DNA of 64,000 nt from Bin5 sp022821545 (GCA_963664085.2 CAXXLO010000002.1:930001-994000); one strand, 5' to 3'. Positions 42,867 to 53,793 are shown, numbered from the stretch's first letter. Program-made: numbers and translations. Notes: generated from the sequence alone by a model not told the origin.

Positions 42867-45761
42867 TTAGACTACCAGATCGGCACCCTCCGGGCGCTTC
42901 TTGCCGCCGTGGACGGACGGCTCGGCGCACCATTTGGCGGTGAGGAGGCGGACTGCTTTGTAGATGTCCTCGCCGAAGCGGAGGAGGTCGCAGATGACGC
43001 GCCGGTCCAGGAGGGCGCGGTTGGGGTCGGTGTCGGCTAGGTAGGCGGGCAGAAAATCCTTGTTGCGGAACTCTTGGAAGATCTTCTTGGCCGTTAGCAA
43101 CTGGTCGTCAGAGAGGCAGCGCAAATCCAGTACGGGGAGAGATTCGGCGGAGCGGATAGTAATACTCGCCTTGCTCGATTGCTGGCGACTGGAATGCCAC
43201 CAGTACGACAACAAGCCCAGTGTAGAGTTTCCCCACACCGCGAAGGCGTAATCAAACCTGCTATCGGAAAAGATGACGTTTGGCCATATCCTCCCACCGA
43301 TCGACTCCCTGTCCGTAATAGCGACGGCCAGCGCCTGTGAGCCAAAGGTGTATTCGTTGTTCAGATGCGCGCGGCTGGCAGTGGCCCAGATGACAGCCGC
43401 TTTGCCCTCCATACCCGGCCGGACCTGCAACTGTGCATCGGGCGCACAAACCATGCGGGTCTCATTCTTGGCATTGTGGTTCCATAGGGCCGGATAGGTG
43501 GCCGTAGGATTCGATGCTATCTTGTCAAAAGGTCCTCGAGGGGCAGGGCCAGTAATATCGCGATGTACGAAGCCAAGTTTGCCTACGTTGGCCAGAAGTG
43601 TCACCTTCAATTCAAGCGAGGAGGCCATTCCAGGAAGCCACAGCTTAGACTGGGAAAGGGCAAATGCAGTTTGCGCGATTGAGTAGTCGGACAGACGGAC
43701 CGCGCGCCAAACTGGAGCACGAGGCGCGGTGATCATGTAGCCCGCCAACTCTCCCCCGACCATAAGAGGCGTCCCTCCATAGGGCCCGTTTTCGATTTGC
43801 CTGGCCTGACTACTGTCAGGCGCGCAGCCTGCCATCAGTTCCCTCGCGTAGGCAAACCCCTGCGGCCTGCGGCTAAGGGATACAAAATGGTCTGCGTCAT
43901 CGGGCTGTTCGTCCACCATGAGCTTGCGAGCGATTACCAGACATTCAGCCATCCCCGTGTCAGACGAAAAGGACATGTCTCGATCGTTCGCCGCGATACT
44001 CACCACGGTCAAGCCGGTGTAATCACGGGCAAGCATTTCGCGCAAACCCTCCCAGGACAGACCGGTTGCGGCGGACAGAGGAAGGACGAGAGCCAAGACA
44101 CCGCCTGGTCTGACTTTATTGTGGGCCAGCGCCGCAAAGGTAGAGGCAATGCCGGCGTTGCCGTCGGAACAGGTGCCCTTCGCCAGCTTTGTGGCCCGCT
44201 TTCCCATTGCCGTCTGGTCGTTGTCAGTCGCGCCAAAAGCCGCGAAAGCAGGGTTGGTGATGTCGGCATGCGCGCCTTCGTGGTTGGTGGCGCGGGTAAA
44301 CGGCGGATTCATGATTACCAGGTCAAAGCCGAAATCGGGAATCTCGGTGCTGACCTGGGCTGCCGTCTCCTCGCCGGCGCTGCCGGTGCGCAGGGCCGGG
44401 TCGCTGATGTTGAAGAGAGTCTGCACCCTGGAAGACTGGAGAAGTTCGAGGGAACCTATCATTACGCCGCCGTCTTGCTGACGGCCGTAGGGCATGGTGT
44501 AGAGGCGGGAGTTGGTGAAGCCGACGGCCGGTTCGACGCCTGAGAGCGTGGAGCCGGTGATGTGGATGGCTGAGGGCATGACGTCGCAACCGTAGAGTAC
44601 CTCCTCCATCATCACTTTGTGCAGCTTGCTGCCGTCGCCGCCGGCGCGCTCGTGGCGGGCGGAGATCTGTTCGTAGACGGCCGAGAGCAGGGCGCCGGTG
44701 CCGCAGGCGAAGTCTCCGACTCGCAGCTTGCCGATGGCCTCGGCATTCGACCAGTCGACCCCTTCCAGCTTGGCAACGGCGAGCCGGGCCAGCAGCGCGG
44801 CGGAGGCAGGGAGCGTGTAGAAGGTGGCCAGGTATTTGCGGTCGGCGATGAGCCGCTGGAAGATGCGGCCGGTGAGGTCGTGGGCGTTTTCGACGCCGGT
44901 TGCGTTTACGGCCTGGGCGGTGTCCCGCAGCCGCCGCAGTATGCGGGCCGCGTCGGCGGAGTCCAGATGCTCGAGGATATCCTTGGCGATGGCGAATATA
45001 GGCCAGTAGTTGATGTTCAGGATGGCGGTCCAGGCTGCCAGGACCTCGCCCTGCGGGTTGTCTACGGTGTCGCCGCAGGCAAGGGCGAGGGATTTGATGC
45101 GGGCGTGCATGCCAGCGATCTGGTCGTGGAATACGAGGGCGTTGGCGATGATCGCGCAGGCCATGCGGCGGGTCTGGCGCACGTTGGCCATCCCCAACAG
45201 ATTGGCGATTGCCCCTGTGATGCCCGGGCGGGTCCGGTCCAGTTCGTCGAGGATATTGGCGGCGCCGTCGATGCCCTCCTGCAGGATTGCCGTTGCCCGA
45301 TCAACGGCGTGCTGCGGAACTGAGACCAGGCGGATCATGTCGGCCAGGTCCTCGACCGAGCCGTCCAGCCAGCCGGACTCTGGGAAGCGGTCGGCGCCGC
45401 GGTTTTCGGTGAAGACGCAGTATGAGAGACGGGCGTCAGAGAGGGCGGCGGAGAGATCCTGCGCCTCGCCCACTTCGTCCGGGTAGCGGAGGGCGACGGC
45501 GGCTTCGATTTCGCGGCCGTCGGCGGTGGTCTCCAGGCCGAGGCGGTCCCTCGCCTCCGCTTCGACGCCGGCGGCGGGCATGTACTCGGCCTCGATAACG
45601 ACGGGCGCGCGGCCGGGCGCCGTGATCAGGATGTCGGGCTTCAGGGCCGGGTGTCCGTAGATGGCCCGGGTGTTCTCGGAGCGCACATCGCTGCGGGGCA
45701 GCATAGCCCCAAGCAGAGTGCCCATTGCATTGTTCAGGCTCGGTTCGGTCTGGCGCGGCAT
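42867..45761 (-). CDS. large N6-adenine DNA methylase with N-terminal nuclease-like motif (type IIG-like)
   Basis: 964 residues from the ATG at 45761 (a TTG 21 bases upstream is less likely). The methylase core has motif I VGDFACGTGALLSAVYE (about residue 349) and catalytic IMNPPFTRATN (about 481), like HsdM-type N6 methylases. The N-terminal ~60 residues contain LKPDILITAPGRAPVVIEAE, a PD-x(n)-ExE pattern reminiscent of the nuclease domain of type IIG enzymes, but with Glu in place of the usual Lys. The C-terminal ~300 residues could recognise DNA. No separate hsdS or hsdR is present. Single minus-strand gene at the right edge of the accessory block. Confidence 0.82.
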   Translation of the reverse strand: MPRQTEPSLNNAMGTLLGAMLPRSDVRSENTRAIYGHPALKPDILITAPGRAPVVIEAEYMPAAGVEAEARDRLGLETTADGREIEAAVALRYPDEVGEAQDLSAALSDARLSYCVFTENRGADRFPESGWLDGSVEDLADMIRLVSVPQHAVDRATAILQEGIDGAANILDELDRTRPGITGAIANLLGMANVRQTRRMACAIIANALVFHDQIAGMHARIKSLALACGDTVDNPQGEVLAAWTAILNINYWPIFAIAKDILEHLDSADAARILRRLRDTAQAVNATGVENAHDLTGRIFQRLIADRKYLATFYTLPASAALLARLAVAKLEGVDWSNAEAIGKLRVGDFACGTGALLSAVYEQISARHERAGGDGSKLHKVMMEEVLYGCDVMPSAIHITGSTLSGVEPAVGFTNSRLYTMPYGRQQDGGVMIGSLELLQSSRVQTLFNISDPALRTGSAGEETAAQVSTEIPDFGFDLVIMNPPFTRATNHEGAHADITNPAFAAFGATDNDQTAMGKRATKLAKGTCSDGNAGIASTFAALAHNKVRPGGVLALVLPLSAATGLSWEGLREMLARDYTGLTVVSIAANDRDMSFSSDTGMAECLVIARKLMVDEQPDDADHFVSLSRRPQGFAYARELMAGCAPDSSQARQIENGPYGGTPLMVGGELAGYMITAPRAPVWRAVRLSDYSIAQTAFALSQSKLWLPGMASSLELKVTLLANVGKLGFVHRDITGPAPRGPFDKIASNPTATYPALWNHNAKNETRMVCAPDAQLQVRPGMEGKAAVIWATASRAHLNNEYTFGSQALAVAITDRESIGGRIWPNVIFSDSRFDYAFAVWGNSTLGLLSYWWHSSRQQSSKASITIRSAESLPVLDLRCLSDDQLLTAKKIFQEFRNKDFLPAYLADTDPNRALLDRRVICDLLRFGEDIYKAVRLLTAKWCAEPSVHGGKKRPEGADLVV

Positions 45762-45846
45762 GTAGTCCCGTTCACCTCTCAACAGTTGATCGACTTGCAG
45801 AAGACGAAGTCAGCCGGGGATCGTTGACGTCTGTATACGTAACCAT

Positions 45847-46764
45847 CTACCGCCCCGGCGCGCGAAAACCGTTCGCCTCAGCCTCCGCCCGCGTACAGAA
45901 CCAGAGATCGCCCTCCCCTTCCTTCATGTTCACACGCGCGTAGGAGGACGACTCACCCTCCACATGATAGATCTTTGTGTCCCTGCTCGTGTTTACGTTG
46001 CCCTTGATGCTGCATGAGGGATCCGGCTGGCTGACACACCCCTGCGGGCAACCGGCGCCAACTGACTGCGTGGGAACGACCGCCGGCCTCTCCTCGATTT
46101 CACATGCCGACCACAGCCCCACCCCCGCCAGCATCGCCTCCTCGGCCGCGGCCCGCGTCCTGTCCGCATACTGGCCAGGGTTGCCATAGTCGTTGTAAAC
46201 GGCCAACCCCTCCTCCAGCAGCCGTTTATTCCATAACACGCCTTCCTCTCCATCCCCAGTCCAAACATAGGCCAGCAAACGCCCGTACCTGTCCCGCCCC
46301 ATTGGCTCGATCCGGACGCGCTGCCGCATCAAGGTCTTTGTATAGTCCGAAGCCTGCGCGCCAAAGCACTCCTCCGGACGGTTCGGATGCACGGTTTCCG
46401 GCGTGTCCACGTCCAGCAAGCGGATCGTCTCCTCCTCCCCGTTGTCGAACCGCACGGTCAGCGTATCGCCGTCCGCCACCCGGACCACGACGCCCCATTC
46501 CGTCTCCGCCGGCGCGCGCTCCGAGTCTGTGACCTCCGCTGGCGTGGGTGAAGCCGCACGGGAAATCGTCTCTCCCGACTCTGTTCTTTCCGCTGGCGTA
46601 GGCGAAGCCGGGCGCGTGTTCGTCGGCACTGGCGCAGCCGTGGCGGCGGGCGCAGACGAATGTACATGCCTGCCACTCCCCCATTGCACGTTCAGCGCGA
46701 TGCCAATCATCACACCGATCAGCATGAGCGCCAGAAGCGCCACGGTATTTCTGTTTACTTTCAA
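45847..46764 (-). CDS. membrane-anchored thermonuclease-like (SNase) protein with C-terminal metal-binding-type domain
   Basis: TTG start with GGAGAG upstream. An N-terminal membrane helix (VALLALMLIGVMIGIALNV) and a Thr/Pro/Glu linker precede an SNase domain (about residues 88-215): VVRVADGDTLTVRFDNGEEE, TIRLLDVDTPET, RVRIEPMGRDRYGRLLAYVW and LLEEGLAVYNDYG, including catalytic Arg and Asp/Glu positions. The last ~55 residues, CSIKGNVNTSRDTKIYHVEG ... WFCTRAEAEANGFR, are a small domain often found on secreted SNases. Extracytoplasmic nucleic-acid degradation is likely. Confidence 0.88.
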   Translation of the reverse strand: MKVNRNTVALLALMLIGVMIGIALNVQWGSGRHVHSSAPAATAAPVPTNTRPASPTPAERTESGETISRAASPTPAEVTDSERAPAETEWGVVVRVADGDTLTVRFDNGEEETIRLLDVDTPETVHPNRPEECFGAQASDYTKTLMRQRVRIEPMGRDRYGRLLAYVWTGDGEEGVLWNKRLLEEGLAVYNDYGNPGQYADRTRAAAEEAMLAGVGLWSACEIEERPAVVPTQSVGAGCPQGCVSQPDPSCSIKGNVNTSRDTKIYHVEGESSSYARVNMKEGEGDLWFCTRAEAEANGFRAPGR

Positions 46765-46806
46765 GAATCTTCTCTCCGAATCAATCCCAGCTTACGGCCG
46801 TGCAAA

Positions 46807-47445
46807 TTATCGCTTCTCAGTCGGCGCCTCCACCCCGCGAGCCATCAACGCTGACAGCGCATCGAACCGTTCTCGCAACGGCTGCCATACGCGACGCCTG
46901 TGCAGGTCGGTCAGGGCGAGGATGCGGGCGTCCTCCTTGTCCGGGTAGTAGCGGCGGCGATAGCCGACCGATTCGAATCCGGCCCTGCGGTAGAGACGCA
47001 GTGCGACTTCGTTGCTGACGCGCACCTCCAGGGTAGCAGTATGCGCGCCCTCTTCCCGCCCCAGCGCCAGCAGCGCCAGCAGCAGCCACTCGCCGATCGA
47101 ACGGCCGCGCCACGCCGGCAGCACCGCGATCGTGACAATGTGCATCTCCGCGCCGAAGAGCATGATGCCTCCCTGCGCGATCAGCGCCGGCAGTGAGGCC
47201 CCCGTCGCAACCGGGCTGCCGACCGGCGCCGGCCAAACTTTCAGGTAGCGGCTGCGGCTGTTGCGGGTCAGTTCGCTATGGTAGGTGGCGAGCGACCAGG
47301 GGGTGGGGAAACTGACCGACTCCAGCTCCATCACACTTTCGAGATCGGTCAGGGTCAGCGGCCCAAGCGCCAGCGGGCAGGTATGGGGGCCAACCCGATC
47401 GCGCGGAGTGGACTGTCTCTTCTGCCGGTTCAGAAAGTCAGGCAT
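46807..47445 (-). CDS. rimI: GNAT acetyltransferase, RimI-like
   Basis: N-terminal protein acetyltransferase of the RimI type (ribosomal protein S18 in E. coli). MELESVSFPTPWSLATYHSE is the characteristic RimI opening; IVTIAVLPAWRGRSIGEWLL is the acetyl-CoA loop (R-x-x-G-x-G variant RGRSIG); and LEVRVSNEVALRLYRRAGFE, SVGYRRRYYPDKEDARIL closes the domain. A ~30-residue extension precedes the domain. Next to tsaB on the same strand, a very common pairing in bacteria. Confidence 0.9.
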   Translation of the reverse strand: MPDFLNRQKRQSTPRDRVGPHTCPLALGPLTLTDLESVMELESVSFPTPWSLATYHSELTRNSRSRYLKVWPAPVGSPVATGASLPALIAQGGIMLFGAEMHIVTIAVLPAWRGRSIGEWLLLALLALGREEGAHTATLEVRVSNEVALRLYRRAGFESVGYRRRYYPDKEDARILALTDLHRRRVWQPLRERFDALSALMARGVEAPTEKR

Positions 47446-47513
47446 CGTACAACGGCATACACCAGTGGCTCCCGCGGCTGCCTGCCGTCCGGTCCCTGCT
47501 CACCGGTTTCCGC

Positions 47514-48275
47514 CTATTGTGGTGGGCGCAAATAGAGTGGCTGCAAAGGCGAGGTCATTGCCGGGGAGCCGGCGCGCAGGTGACGCATCGCCAGCCGGGC
47601 CAACCCCTGGCCCCGGCTCTCTGTCAAGCCGGTCCGGCCGGCTGCCGCGCCTTGTGAGAAACGGAGCGTACTCTTGTACTCCTCCGGCAGATCGAATTCA
47701 GCGGCCGGATCGATGCAGCGGACATGGGCCAGCCCTTGCATATCCTGCCGCAGGGCATCGCTCAACTCGCCCACCAGCCACACAGGACGCTCCTCCGCCT
47801 GCAACGCGGCCGCCAGCGCCGCCGCCTGCCCGGCGCAGTGGTCGGTCGCGGCCGGCAGCCACAGTGGATCATCGGCCGGCGCCGCGGCCCAGTTGAAGCG
47901 CCCCCGCCCCGCTTGCAGAACAGCCCACACATCCGTGCTCGGCGCCGCCAGCGGCATGAATCGCGCCGCAGTCACGCTCAGCACCGGCAGACCGATCAAC
48001 CGGGGCGGCTGAGGCAGCCCCAGGGCAATCCCCTTGACAACGCTGATACCGATGCGCACGCCGGTGAAGCTGCCCGGCCCGGTCGTAACGGCCAGAAAAC
48101 GGACGTCGTCCATTGCCGCGCCGGCTCGCGTCAGCGTCTCCTCGACCGCCGGCAGCGTCTCCTCCGTCTGACGCCGCCGCGACCGCCACACATGCTCAGC
48201 CAGCACTGTCTCGCCAGCCGGATCGAACAGGGCCACTGTGCAGATTGAGGAGGCGACGTCAAGAGCGAGCAGCAT
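47514..48275 (-). CDS. tsaB: tRNA t6A biosynthesis protein TsaB
   Basis: Non-catalytic ASKHA-fold partner of TsaD in threonylcarbamoylation of A37 in tRNAs reading ANN codons. Begins MLLALDVASSICTVALFD; the family block VTTGPGSFTGVRIGISVVKG is present at residues ~65-85 with IALGLPQPPRLIGLPVLSV after it. 253 residues, slightly long due to the C-terminal tail. Followed by rimI, the standard neighbour. Confidence 0.93.
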   Translation of the reverse strand: MLLALDVASSICTVALFDPAGETVLAEHVWRSRRRQTEETLPAVEETLTRAGAAMDDVRFLAVTTGPGSFTGVRIGISVVKGIALGLPQPPRLIGLPVLSVTAARFMPLAAPSTDVWAVLQAGRGRFNWAAAPADDPLWLPAATDHCAGQAAALAAALQAEERPVWLVGELSDALRQDMQGLAHVRCIDPAAEFDLPEEYKSTLRFSQGAAAGRTGLTESRGQGLARLAMRHLRAGSPAMTSPLQPLYLRPPQ

Positions 48276-48298
48276 ACACGAGTGGCTTGGGGGCGTTC

Positions 48299-49714
<1,416 letters not shown>

Positions 49715-49761
49715 AGCTGTTCCTCTCTTGTAATTTCAAACAGGGGGGCCTGACTGCCGGC

Positions 49762-49821
49762 GAAAACAGTGCCGTCGAAAACACTACTGGTAAAAACACT
49801 ACTGGCAAAAATACAGTTGCA
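49762..49821 (+). repeat. 15-bp tandem repeat, four imperfect units
   Basis: Units of 15 bases: GAAAACAGTGCCGTC, GAAAACACTACTGGT, AAAAACACTACTGGC and AAAAATACAGTTGCA. Located in the spacer between the divergent aldolase and nfo genes, where length variation by slippage is possible. Confidence 0.7.
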
Positions 49822-49998
49822 ACGGAACAGGAATCACTCGTTTTGACCGCATTTGAACGCTTCCGGTAGAATAGCAGAAACCAGATGAGAGTGAAAGATC
49901 CGTTTTCGGTTTTCAGGTCTCGTACCGGCGCCGGGCCTCCCCTGCGCCGCTGAAATCCAGGATTTCGCGACCAGGAACCCCTATCCCGGAGGCATTCC

Positions 49999-50898
49999 AT
50001 GTCAGGACTCAAACTCGGCGCGCACATGTCGATCGCAGGCGGCGTCAGCAACGCGCTCGACGCGGCTGCGGACGTGAACAGCAACGCAGTCCAGGTCTTT
50101 ATGAAGAGCAACCGCCAGTGGAAAGGTCCGCAGGTGAAAGAAGAGGATGTCTCCCGTTGGAACGAGCAGATGCCCGCGCACGGCGTCGCCTACGCCGTCA
50201 GCCATGCCTCCTATCTCATCAACCTGGCCTCGCCCAAAGATCCGTTGTGGGAAAAGAGCGTCGCGGCCTTTGCCGATGAGTTGGAGCGCGCCCATGCCTA
50301 CGGCATCGGGCACGTGGTTCTGCATCCCGGCGCGCACACCGGCAGCGGCGAAGAGGCCGGCATGCAGCGCATCGCCGACGCTCTCAACCGCATCCACGCC
50401 CAACTGCCCGAATGCAGCGGCGTCATCACCCTGCTGGAGCTGATGGCCGGGCAGGGGACCACCTTGGGTTACACGTTCGCCCAGCTGGCCCACATCATCG
50501 AACTTGTGGAGGACAAGGAGCGCGTCGGCGTCTGTCTCGATACCTGCCACGCGCTGGCCGCCGGCTACGACTTCCGCACGGCTGAGGGTTACGAGGCCAT
50601 GATGGCCGAACTCGAGGAGACGGTCGGTATCGACAGCGTCGGCTGCTGGCACTTCAACGACAGCTCAAATGATCACGGCAGCCGCAAAGACCGGCACGCG
50701 CACATCGGCGAAGGCTTTGTCGGCGTAGAGGGTTTTCGCCATATCCTGAACGACATGCGCTGGGACGGCGTGCCCATGTTGCTGGAGACGCCCAAGAAGG
50801 AAGACGGCGACGGCAAAGATGAGCAGAACCTGCGGGCCCTGGCCGCCCTCGTAACCGACGTCAACCGCCTGCCCGAAGGTCTGCGCCCCAGCGGCTGA
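49999..50898 (+). CDS. nfo: endonuclease IV (AP endonuclease)
   Basis: Zn-dependent AP endonuclease of base-excision repair. LGAHMSIAGGVSNALDAAAD at the N-terminus, NAVQVFMKSNRQWKGP, HASYLINLASP, VVLHPGAHTGSG, VGVCLDTCHALAAGYDF and HFNDSSNDHGSRKDRHAHIG contain the His/Asp/Glu zinc ligands; FRHILNDMRWDGVPMLLETP closes the barrel. 299 residues, full length. GGAGG lies before the ATG. Convergent with the protease-deacetylase fusion. Confidence 0.95.
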   Translation: MSGLKLGAHMSIAGGVSNALDAAADVNSNAVQVFMKSNRQWKGPQVKEEDVSRWNEQMPAHGVAYAVSHASYLINLASPKDPLWEKSVAAFADELERAHAYGIGHVVLHPGAHTGSGEEAGMQRIADALNRIHAQLPECSGVITLLELMAGQGTTLGYTFAQLAHIIELVEDKERVGVCLDTCHALAAGYDFRTAEGYEAMMAELEETVGIDSVGCWHFNDSSNDHGSRKDRHAHIGEGFVGVEGFRHILNDMRWDGVPMLLETPKKEDGDGKDEQNLRALAALVTDVNRLPEGLRPSG

Positions 50899-50922
50899 CA
50901 ACCGACGGGTGACCATTGCCCT

Positions 50923-52914
50923 TCACCAATCCAAGGCCAACAACTGCTGTAGTTCCCCGGCGGTCGTCGTGCCCCGCACGCGCACGCGCCGCAACTGGAA
51001 GAGATTGTCGGTCGAGTGCGTGGCCCCCGCGTTGATCGTCAGGCCCCCCCAGAAACCGGCGCTCTCGAAAATCCGGATCGTGTTGCCGTCGTAGTGTCCG
51101 AACGGGTATGTGATGAAACGGGGGCGCACGCCCAGTTCATGCTCGATCGTTTCGGCGCTGCCCAGCGCCTGCCAGATCAGGTAGTCGTCGTTTCGGTTCC
51201 GCAAACTGGCGTGATTGCGCCCGTGGGACTCGATGAACATGCCTGCGTCCTGCATCTCCCGCGCCATATCCCACGACAGATAAAGCGGGTTTCCCTCGTC
51301 CATATAGTCGGTCACCACGAAAAACGTCGCGGTCATGCCGAACTCCGTCAAGGACGGAAACGCGTTCTCGTAGTTGTCGCGATAACCGTCGTCAAAGGTA
51401 AGGATGACCGGCTTCTCCGGCAACGGCGCGCCCTGGTTCAAATGGTCCACGAGATCATACATGCTGATCGGCGTATACCCGGCATCAGCCAGGGCCTGCA
51501 GGTGGCTCCTGAAGAGTTCGGGCGATACCGACAGGTCCCGCCGGTAGACATCTGACCCGGCCGGCGGCACGCTTACATAGTGATACATCAGAATCGGCGC
51601 CTGCACGGCCCGCACCAGTCCGTCGGGAATGGGCGATGGTTTCGGCAAAAGAGCGGGCTCGGTCTCCTCGGCCGCCCGGGCGTGAACGGAGGGCAGCATC
51701 AGTACAGCCGCCCCGCTGTACACCGCGGGCAGCATGATCTCATACTGCGCACGCTCCTCCGCCGTTTCTTCCCGTATGATCTGCGCCAAAATCCAGTCGT
51801 GGTACTGGCTGACTCGCGTATAAACGCCGTAAAACGTCGGCCGCGCGCAGCCAATGCCAAAGCTCACAAGACCGGCCAGCTGCCAGCCGCCGTCGCTGTC
51901 CGGCACCACCAGGGGGCCGCCGCTGTCGCCGTGGCAGGCGTCCATCCCCCCTTCTCTGTAACCGGCGCACAGCATGTTCTCGGTGATCATCCTGCCCATC
52001 GAGCTGGTGCATTCTTCCTCTGACACGATCGGGAGCTCCACCTGCTGCAGATCATAGGAGATCACGCCCTCAATGCTGTCCTCGGAAAGCGCGCCCCAGC
52101 CTATCACGGTCCCCAGTGTGCCGGGCGCGGCCAGATCCAGATTGTCGGTTCCCAGCAGCGCGACCAGCTCAGTATCTGCCGGCTCTGACAGATGGAGCAG
52201 CGCGAGGTCGTGCGCGAAGTCGTGGGAAAAGTCGGATCCGTAGCGAGGGTGCAGGACAACACGGTCAACTGACCTTTTCTGCCCCAGACCGCTGTCGAGC
52301 CTGTGAGGACCAATCGTCGCCACAATCTCGTCCGGCGCGGCGTTTGCGACGCAGTGGGCGGCCGTCAGCGCCCAACTGGGCGCCACGAGGGACGCCCCGC
52401 AAAAGGTGTGGTAGCCCGGTTTGGTGAAGGCCTGGATCGCGACCATCCACGGCCAGGAGCCCGCCTCCGCCTTCTCGCCGCCGACGATCTGATCCTGCAG
52501 GCCCGCGGGTAGCGGCGTGGCCGTCGCGACCGGGGTCAGATTCGACTGCTCTCCCCCGGCGGCGTGCGCGCTGTCGGGTCGAACAGCCAGTCTCAAGCTG
52601 TTCGGGGCCACAGAGGCGTTTTCGCCAGCGGTCAGCGTCCCGCCGTCCGCCGAACGCTGGGCGCTGATCGCCGCGGGGACAGCCGGGGCCGGCATGGCAA
52701 CACGATTGCACGATATCAGGATGATAAGCGGCGCCAGGATGGACAGGATGCTGAGGCCGCCGTAGGAACGAACTGTGCGGCGTGAAGAGGCAGATTTGCC
52801 TGAGCTGTTGGAAACTTTCCGGCCTTGATTGTCAGCACGAAATGCGCCCCTGCTTGCGAGGGGCGCATTGGAGACGGATTTACGAAAAGAGGGCCGGGGA
52901 AAGCGCACATTCAT
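50923..52914 (-). CDS. trypsin-like protease fused to polysaccharide deacetylase
   Basis: A hydrophobic segment ending LIILISC (residues ~55-70) is a probable lipoprotein signal, though it is preceded by a long basic N-terminus. Residues ~142-385 are an S1 protease: IVGGEKAEAGSWPWMVAIQA, TAAHC (His), HDFAHDLALL (Asp) and DACHGDSGGPLVV (Ser) are all intact. From about residue 440 on there is a CE4/NodB deacetylase: ILMYHYVSVPPAG, VILTFDDGYRDNYENAFPSL (metal Asp), MFIESHGRNHASL (His) and FITYPFGHYDG. Both active sites look complete. Extracellular or cell-surface action on peptide and glycan substrates is likely. Confidence 0.88.
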   Translation of the reverse strand: MNVRFPRPSFRKSVSNAPLASRGAFRADNQGRKVSNSSGKSASSRRTVRSYGGLSILSILAPLIILISCNRVAMPAPAVPAAISAQRSADGGTLTAGENASVAPNSLRLAVRPDSAHAAGGEQSNLTPVATATPLPAGLQDQIVGGEKAEAGSWPWMVAIQAFTKPGYHTFCGASLVAPSWALTAAHCVANAAPDEIVATIGPHRLDSGLGQKRSVDRVVLHPRYGSDFSHDFAHDLALLHLSEPADTELVALLGTDNLDLAAPGTLGTVIGWGALSEDSIEGVISYDLQQVELPIVSEEECTSSMGRMITENMLCAGYREGGMDACHGDSGGPLVVPDSDGGWQLAGLVSFGIGCARPTFYGVYTRVSQYHDWILAQIIREETAEERAQYEIMLPAVYSGAAVLMLPSVHARAAEETEPALLPKPSPIPDGLVRAVQAPILMYHYVSVPPAGSDVYRRDLSVSPELFRSHLQALADAGYTPISMYDLVDHLNQGAPLPEKPVILTFDDGYRDNYENAFPSLTEFGMTATFFVVTDYMDEGNPLYLSWDMAREMQDAGMFIESHGRNHASLRNRNDDYLIWQALGSAETIEHELGVRPRFITYPFGHYDGNTIRIFESAGFWGGLTINAGATHSTDNLFQLRRVRVRGTTTAGELQQLLALDW

Positions 52915-53064
52915 GCCCGCATTTTAACAAATCGACAATGAGAGCGCCAAAAAAGGTTGATAATTCTGCCCCGACGCGTATAATAAAGTCGGGTCAAAAG
53001 ATGAAATCGAGGAACCGAGGCCGCCGAACGTTCCACACCCTCGGCGCGCCGGGAGAAATCCAAC

Positions 53065-53793
53065 ATGACGATCGTGAAGATGTCCGCGGCGCTGCAGCCC
53101 GCCGAAAAGATGAAGTTTCTCTCCGAACTGATGGTCTTTCAGGACCTGACATCCAGAGAGATGGAAGAGTTGAATCGAATTACGACGATGAGCACCGTGC
53201 GCAAAGGGCGGGTCTTCTACCGGCCGGAGGAGCCGGGCGAAGTCCTTTTCATCCTGAAGGAAGGCCGCGTACAGCTCTATCGCATTAGTCCTGAAGGCAA
53301 GAAGCTTGTCATCACAACCCTTGACCCTCACACACTCTTCGGCGAAATGGCCCTGCTGGGCACGAAGATGCACAATACATTTGCCGAAGCGATCGATGAC
53401 TGCCTGATCTGCGTTATGAGCCGCAATGACCTGGAACGGCTTATTCTCAGCAAGCCCCAGGTTGCCCTGCGCATTCTCGAGATCACCGGCAAACGCCTGC
53501 AAGAGGCCGAAGAAAGTCTTGAAAACATGGCTTTCAAAGGCATTCCGGCCCGCCTGGCCAATCTGCTCCTGCGCCTCTCCGATGAACAGCAGTCCGATGA
53601 GGTGACCGGCCTCACGCATCAGGACCTGGCCGAAAGCATCGGCACCTACCGCGAAACGGCCACGCAGGTCCTCAACGACCTCAAAGCGCGGGGGCTGATC
53701 GAAATCGGACGCAAGCGCATCAAACTTCTCGACCGGGAGTCGATCTCCATCATCGGCAGCAAACGCATAAAGCTGCTTGATGAAAACATCTGA
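53065..53793 (+). CDS. Crp/Fnr-family transcriptional regulator
   Basis: N-terminal cyclic-nucleotide-binding-type jelly roll (FQDLTSREMEELNRITTMST, EPGEVLFILKEGRVQLYRIS, TLFGEMALLG), a dimerisation helix (VALRILEITGKRLQEAEESL) and a C-terminal winged helix (VTGLTHQDLAESIGTYRETA TQVLNDLKARGLIEIG). The FGEMALLG loop lacks the full RTAxxx phosphate-binding signature, and there is no N-terminal Cys cluster, so the effector is unknown. Transcribed away from the protease fusion. Confidence 0.9.
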   Translation: MTIVKMSAALQPAEKMKFLSELMVFQDLTSREMEELNRITTMSTVRKGRVFYRPEEPGEVLFILKEGRVQLYRISPEGKKLVITTLDPHTLFGEMALLGTKMHNTFAEAIDDCLICVMSRNDLERLILSKPQVALRILEITGKRLQEAEESLENMAFKGIPARLANLLLRLSDEQQSDEVTGLTHQDLAESIGTYRETATQVLNDLKARGLIEIGRKRIKLLDRESISIIGSKRIKLLDENI

